From assembly GCA_009775535.1 (NCBI GenBank), contig VSPW01000071.1, positions 1-9,116 on the forward strand: a stretch of 9,116 bases of DNA. Reading direction: 5' to 3'. This DNA comes from Muribaculaceae bacterium. GTDB taxonomy: Bacteria > Bacteroidota > Bacteroidia > Bacteroidales > Muribaculaceae. Positions 6,766 through 9,116 of the stretch are shown piece after piece. The translations under genes were made by a program, and so were the position numbers. The notes beneath the pieces were generated by a model. The model made no database searches. It saw nothing but the letters and a program-made list of their open reading frames with translations, and was not told the origin of the DNA. Numbering within the stretch: position 1 is the first letter of the stretch; each line of letters begins with the position of its first letter.

Positions 6766-7368
6766 TTATCTGCTGGGAAGAGATGCCAGTGTCTGTTCTA
6801 TCACGCGTGGGAAATGCTCTCTTTCAAGCGAGTGCACTTTACGTTCTACATCATCGGGTGTGTCGGAGGCTGACAAAGGTGTGCTTGCCTGGAATATTAT
6901 GCGGCCTTCATCGCAACGTTCGTCCACGATGTGTACCGTTATGCCTGTCTCTTTTTCGTGTGCCGCCACAACGGCCTCATGTACATGATGTCCGAACATA
7001 CCTTTACCTCCATATTTTGGAAGTAGCGATGGATGTATGTTTATAATCCTGTCGCGGTAGTGTTCAAGGAGGAATGGCGGTATCATAAGCAGGAAGCCGG
7101 CGAGCACAATCAAGTCAATTGAGTATCCTTCAAGCAATTCTAGCATTGTTTCCTGGTCATTGATTTGCGCTTTTGATATCACTTTTGAAGGCACTCCGAG
7201 TTTTTCTGCCCGTTGCAGTACCATGGCGTCAGGTTTGTTGCAGACAATCAAGGCCACTTCGTACGCCTGGTTGTTCCCATTGTTGAAGTATGCGGTTATA
7301 TTTTCTGCATTTGTGCCGTTGCCGGATGCAAATATGGCGATATGTCGTTTTTCGGGTTGCGGTTCCAT
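6766..7368 (-). CDS. purN: phosphoribosylglycinamide formyltransferase
   Basis: PurN transfers a formyl group from 10-formyltetrahydrofolate to glycinamide ribonucleotide, the third step of de novo purine synthesis, in the cytoplasm. The 200 residues show the phosphate-binding loop FASGNGTNAENI (13-24), the folate-side segment VLAGFLLMIP, the catalytic Asn110 and His112 in IINIHPSLLP, and the catalytic Asp153 in VDERCDEGRIIFQ. The KYGGKGMFGHHVHEAV loop is the form usual in Bacteroidetes. I prefer ATG at 7368 over the longer frame from 7440: the extra 24 residues are hydrophobic and unlike the family, while MEPQPEKRHIAIF is a normal start. It converges with the response regulator gene (35 bases between stops) and diverges from the urea transporter gene. 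Confidence 0.92.
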   Translation of the reverse strand: MEPQPEKRHIAIFASGNGTNAENITAYFNNGNNQAYEVALIVCNKPDAMVLQRAEKLGVPSKVISKAQINDQETMLELLEGYSIDLIVLAGFLLMIPPFLLEHYRDRIINIHPSLLPKYGGKGMFGHHVHEAVVAAHEKETGITVHIVDERCDEGRIIFQASTPLSASDTPDDVERKVHSLEREHFPRVIEQTLASLPSR

Positions 7369-7471
7369 GCCGTGAAGGTATGAATTTTTATTTGGAATAA
7401 AAAATATAAAAACGCTGACTTGTATAAAACAGGCTGTCACATGTGGACTGATGCCGCTTTGACGCTATCGT

Positions 7472-7503
7472 TTTGGCGGTTATCAGGATTAATTGTAAAT
7501 TTG
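7472..7503 (+). promoter_or_regulatory. Bacteroidetes consensus promoter of the urea transporter
   Basis: TTTG (7472-7475), a 20-base spacer and TAAATTTG (7496-7503) match the phylum's TTTG-N19-21-TAnnTTTG consensus without a mismatch. Transcription would start near 7508-7510, leaving a leader of only about 15 bases before the ATG at 7524, too short for a riboswitch. Confidence 0.75.
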
Positions 7504-7523
7504 TGTACTAGTTAATAGATTCT

Positions 7524-8459
7524 ATGTCGCAGATTGTACAAAGAAACAGTGTGATAATCGCTATAAAGGCAGTAATGACCGGAGTTGGGCAGGTCATGTT
7601 CCAGCGTAATGCCATTTCCGGCATTCTCTTTCTGTCCGGAATATTCTGTGGCGCTTATGGCGGCGGCTTTCCCCAGGTAGGGTGGGGAGCACTTGTAGGC
7701 GGTGCTGTTGCAACTCTGGCAGGCCTGGTCATGGGATATGACCGAAATGAAGGCAGGGCCGGCCTCTGGGGGTTCAATGGGGTGTTGGTTGGATGTGCCA
7801 TGCCTACTTTTCTTGCCGATACGTGGCAGATGTGGCTGCTGCTCATCTTTTTTGCTGGATTGTCCCCTTTGGTGAAGTCAGGGATGGACTATGTGCTGGC
7901 GCAATGGAAAATCAATTCGCTTACATTCCCTTTTGTGTCGCTTACATGGATAGCTCTTTTCGCATCTCGTGATATGGCAGCGGTCGCTTCTGTGCCTGTA
8001 TGTGGAGAAATTGTGGCGGGCGGAGATATCGACATGTCCATCACGTCGCTGTTGGTGTATTGGCTAAATGGCATATCGCAGGTGTTCCTTGTCAATTCAT
8101 GGATTGCCGGCATCCTATTTATAGCTGCTCTTGCTGTAGGCAGCCTTAAAGCGGCGTTTTGGGCTATGGCAGGATCGGCAGTAGCCTTGGGCGTGTCAAT
8201 ATTGTTCGGTGCTGACAGCCAAGGTATAGCAGATGGACTGTATGGCTTTAGCCCTGTGCTGACGGCAATTGCTGTAGGATGCATAGGCAGCCGGACAGGA
8301 ATCCGTTCTGTCATAATGGGACTGACGGCTGTTGTGGCTACGGTTTTTGTCCAGGCAGGAATGAATGTGCTTTTGACGCCTTGGGGCATTCCGACACTTA
8401 CAGCTCCGTTTTGCATTACCGCATGGCTTTTTTTATTGCCTCATTGTAGCGGGAAATAG
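7524..8459 (+). CDS. urea transporter (UT family)
   Basis: Integral membrane channel-type transporter that lets urea pass the inner membrane. The 311 residues are almost entirely hydrophobic and show the internal two-fold repeat of the UT family: GVGQVMFQ (20-27), GFNGVLVG (83-90) and LTFPFVSLTWIALF (133-146) in the first half, matched by GISQVFLV (183-190), GFSPVLTAIAVG (241-252) and LTAPFCITAWLFLL (292-305) in the second. The length is normal for the bacterial family. No urease or ammonium gene is next to it in the window; imported urea could serve a urease encoded elsewhere as a nitrogen source, common in gut bacteria. It has its own consensus promoter and ends 24 bases before the convergent flavoprotein gene, so it is a single-gene unit. 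The substrate follows from family membership; related amides cannot be excluded. Confidence 0.9.
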   Translation: MSQIVQRNSVIIAIKAVMTGVGQVMFQRNAISGILFLSGIFCGAYGGGFPQVGWGALVGGAVATLAGLVMGYDRNEGRAGLWGFNGVLVGCAMPTFLADTWQMWLLLIFFAGLSPLVKSGMDYVLAQWKINSLTFPFVSLTWIALFASRDMAAVASVPVCGEIVAGGDIDMSITSLLVYWLNGISQVFLVNSWIAGILFIAALAVGSLKAAFWAMAGSAVALGVSILFGADSQGIADGLYGFSPVLTAIAVGCIGSRTGIRSVIMGLTAVVATVFVQAGMNVLLTPWGIPTLTAPFCITAWLFLLPHCSGK

Positions 8460-8483
8460 GGTTGTGGGGTAGCCGTCTTTATT

Positions 8484-9116
8484 TTATGCTTTTGTAATGG
8501 ATGCCGCCAGAGCCTGCAACGCCGGTATGTCGTTTCTGTGCATCCGGCTGCGGATTGTTACGATAGGGCTGGATATCGTCATATCTTTCATCCGTGCAAG
8601 CATGTCGCCCATCAATTTTCCGGCGATTGGCGACCATGACCCGTTTTCGACTAGCCCCACGTGGCGGCCTCTGAAATTTTTTGATGCCAGGTGATGGAGG
8701 AAATTATACATGGGCGGGAATATGCCTGCATCGTAGGTCGCGCTGCATAGGGCAAGGCGGCTTAGGCGGAAAGCCTCGGCTATAGCATAAGAGACATCGT
8801 GCCGGCATAAATCCATGAGGACGGTTTCGCCTGACCCCGTGGCTTCAATCATTGCGGCAAGATGCCGTGCCGCCTCTGCAGTGCCTCCATATATCGATGC
8901 GTATGCAACCAGTGTACCATCTGTTTCCGGTTCATAGCGGCTCCATTTGTCATATAAAGTCCAGTAATTGGCAAGATTGTCCCTCAGTACAGGGCCGTGC
9001 AGAGGTGCGATGATGCTGAATGGCTGTCCGGTCAGTTTCTTCATTACGGCTTGTACACTAGTCCCATACTTGCCGACAATATTGCAGTAATAGCGTCTTG
9101 CCTCGTCGTCCCATGC
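8484..9116 (-). CDS. FprA-type flavodiiron protein, C-terminal part
   Basis: The frame is open to the right edge, so the N-terminal part lies outside the window; 210 residues are visible. They begin in the end of the metallo-beta-lactamase-like diiron domain: DDEARRYYCNIVGKYG and IAPLHGPVLRDN, whose His is the last diiron ligand. From about visible residue 68 follows the flavodoxin domain: the FMN phosphate loop ASIYGGTAEAAR, the SATYDAGIFPPMYNFL segment, and LVENGSWSPIAGKLM. Such proteins use electrons from rubredoxin or a similar donor to reduce oxygen to water or nitric oxide to nitrous oxide in the cytoplasm of anaerobes. No rubredoxin or reductase domain follows; the protein ends at ALAASITKA. 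The ATG at 9044 is internal and not the start, because the reading upstream of it matches the family. Confidence 0.92.
   Translation of the reverse strand, partial: AWDDEARRYYCNIVGKYGTSVQAVMKKLTGQPFSIIAPLHGPVLRDNLANYWTLYDKWSRYEPETDGTLVAYASIYGGTAEAARHLAAMIEATGSGETVLMDLCRHDVSYAIAEAFRLSRLALCSATYDAGIFPPMYNFLHHLASKNFRGRHVGLVENGSWSPIAGKLMGDMLARMKDMTISSPIVTIRSRMHRNDIPALQALAASITKA

Noticed and set aside
7369..7440. 24-residue N-terminal extension of PurN
   Set aside because: Hydrophobic, unlike PurN proteins, and it lies in the A/T-rich divergent promoter region.
7889..8416. 175-codon minus-strand frame inside the urea transporter gene
   Set aside because: Antisense shadow of a conserved membrane protein.
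1..9116. CRISPR array, insertion sequence or tRNA
   Set aside because: No regularly spaced repeats, transposase motif, terminal inverted repeats or cloverleaf were found.

Overview
The window looks like chromosomal DNA of a gut Bacteroidales bacterium, most likely Muribaculaceae-like. Three things point there: a textbook Bacteroidetes promoter (TTTG, 20-nt spacer, TAAATTTG) in front of the urea transporter, gene starts mostly without a Shine-Dalgarno sequence, and closest recognisable protein resemblance to Bacteroidetes versions of each family (fused MsrA-MsrB without zinc cysteines, RprX/RprY-like two-component pair, PurN with a KYGGKGMFG-type loop). The family placement is inference from memory, not from a search.

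Left part (1-1200): the first 500 bases hold no convincing complete gene but contain what looks like a structured non-coding RNA. A TAATTTTG promoter element at 105-112 is followed by eight nested helices (201-396) forming a long rod, then a U-run at 427-432. This is the architecture of 6S RNA, but two long perfect helices that compete with the rod also end at the U-run, so an attenuator-like switch is an alternative. A small secreted protein of unknown function (493-912) follows and ends at a strong hairpin.

Accessory-looking middle (1200-2980): a DUF1848 protein with a radical-SAM-like cysteine cluster near its C-terminus, a 57-residue unknown ORF four codon-lengths or less behind it, and the C-terminal half of a Fic-family protein whose catalytic half has been lost at a sharp junction near 2312. 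This stretch is visibly AT-richer than the right half.

Core-like right part (2980-9116): a fused peptide-methionine sulfoxide reductase gene (minus strand) broken by one extra base in the MsrA active-site codon run; a 63-residue two-helix membrane protein; a histidine kinase and OmpR-type response regulator overlapping by 11 bases (one operon); purN (minus strand) for purine synthesis; a urea transporter divergent from purN; and, at the right edge, the C-terminal part of a flavodiiron (FprA-type) protein on the minus strand. MsrAB and FprA both fit repair or removal of oxidative damage in an anaerobe; the urea transporter fits nitrogen scavenging in the gut. Apart from the kinase-regulator pair, the genes are mostly single transcription units in alternating orientation, with no sign that they form one pathway.

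I did not find a clear new multi-gene system. The observations most worth following are the RNA with two mutually exclusive folds, the single-base break in msrAB, and the Fic remnant next to DUF1848.
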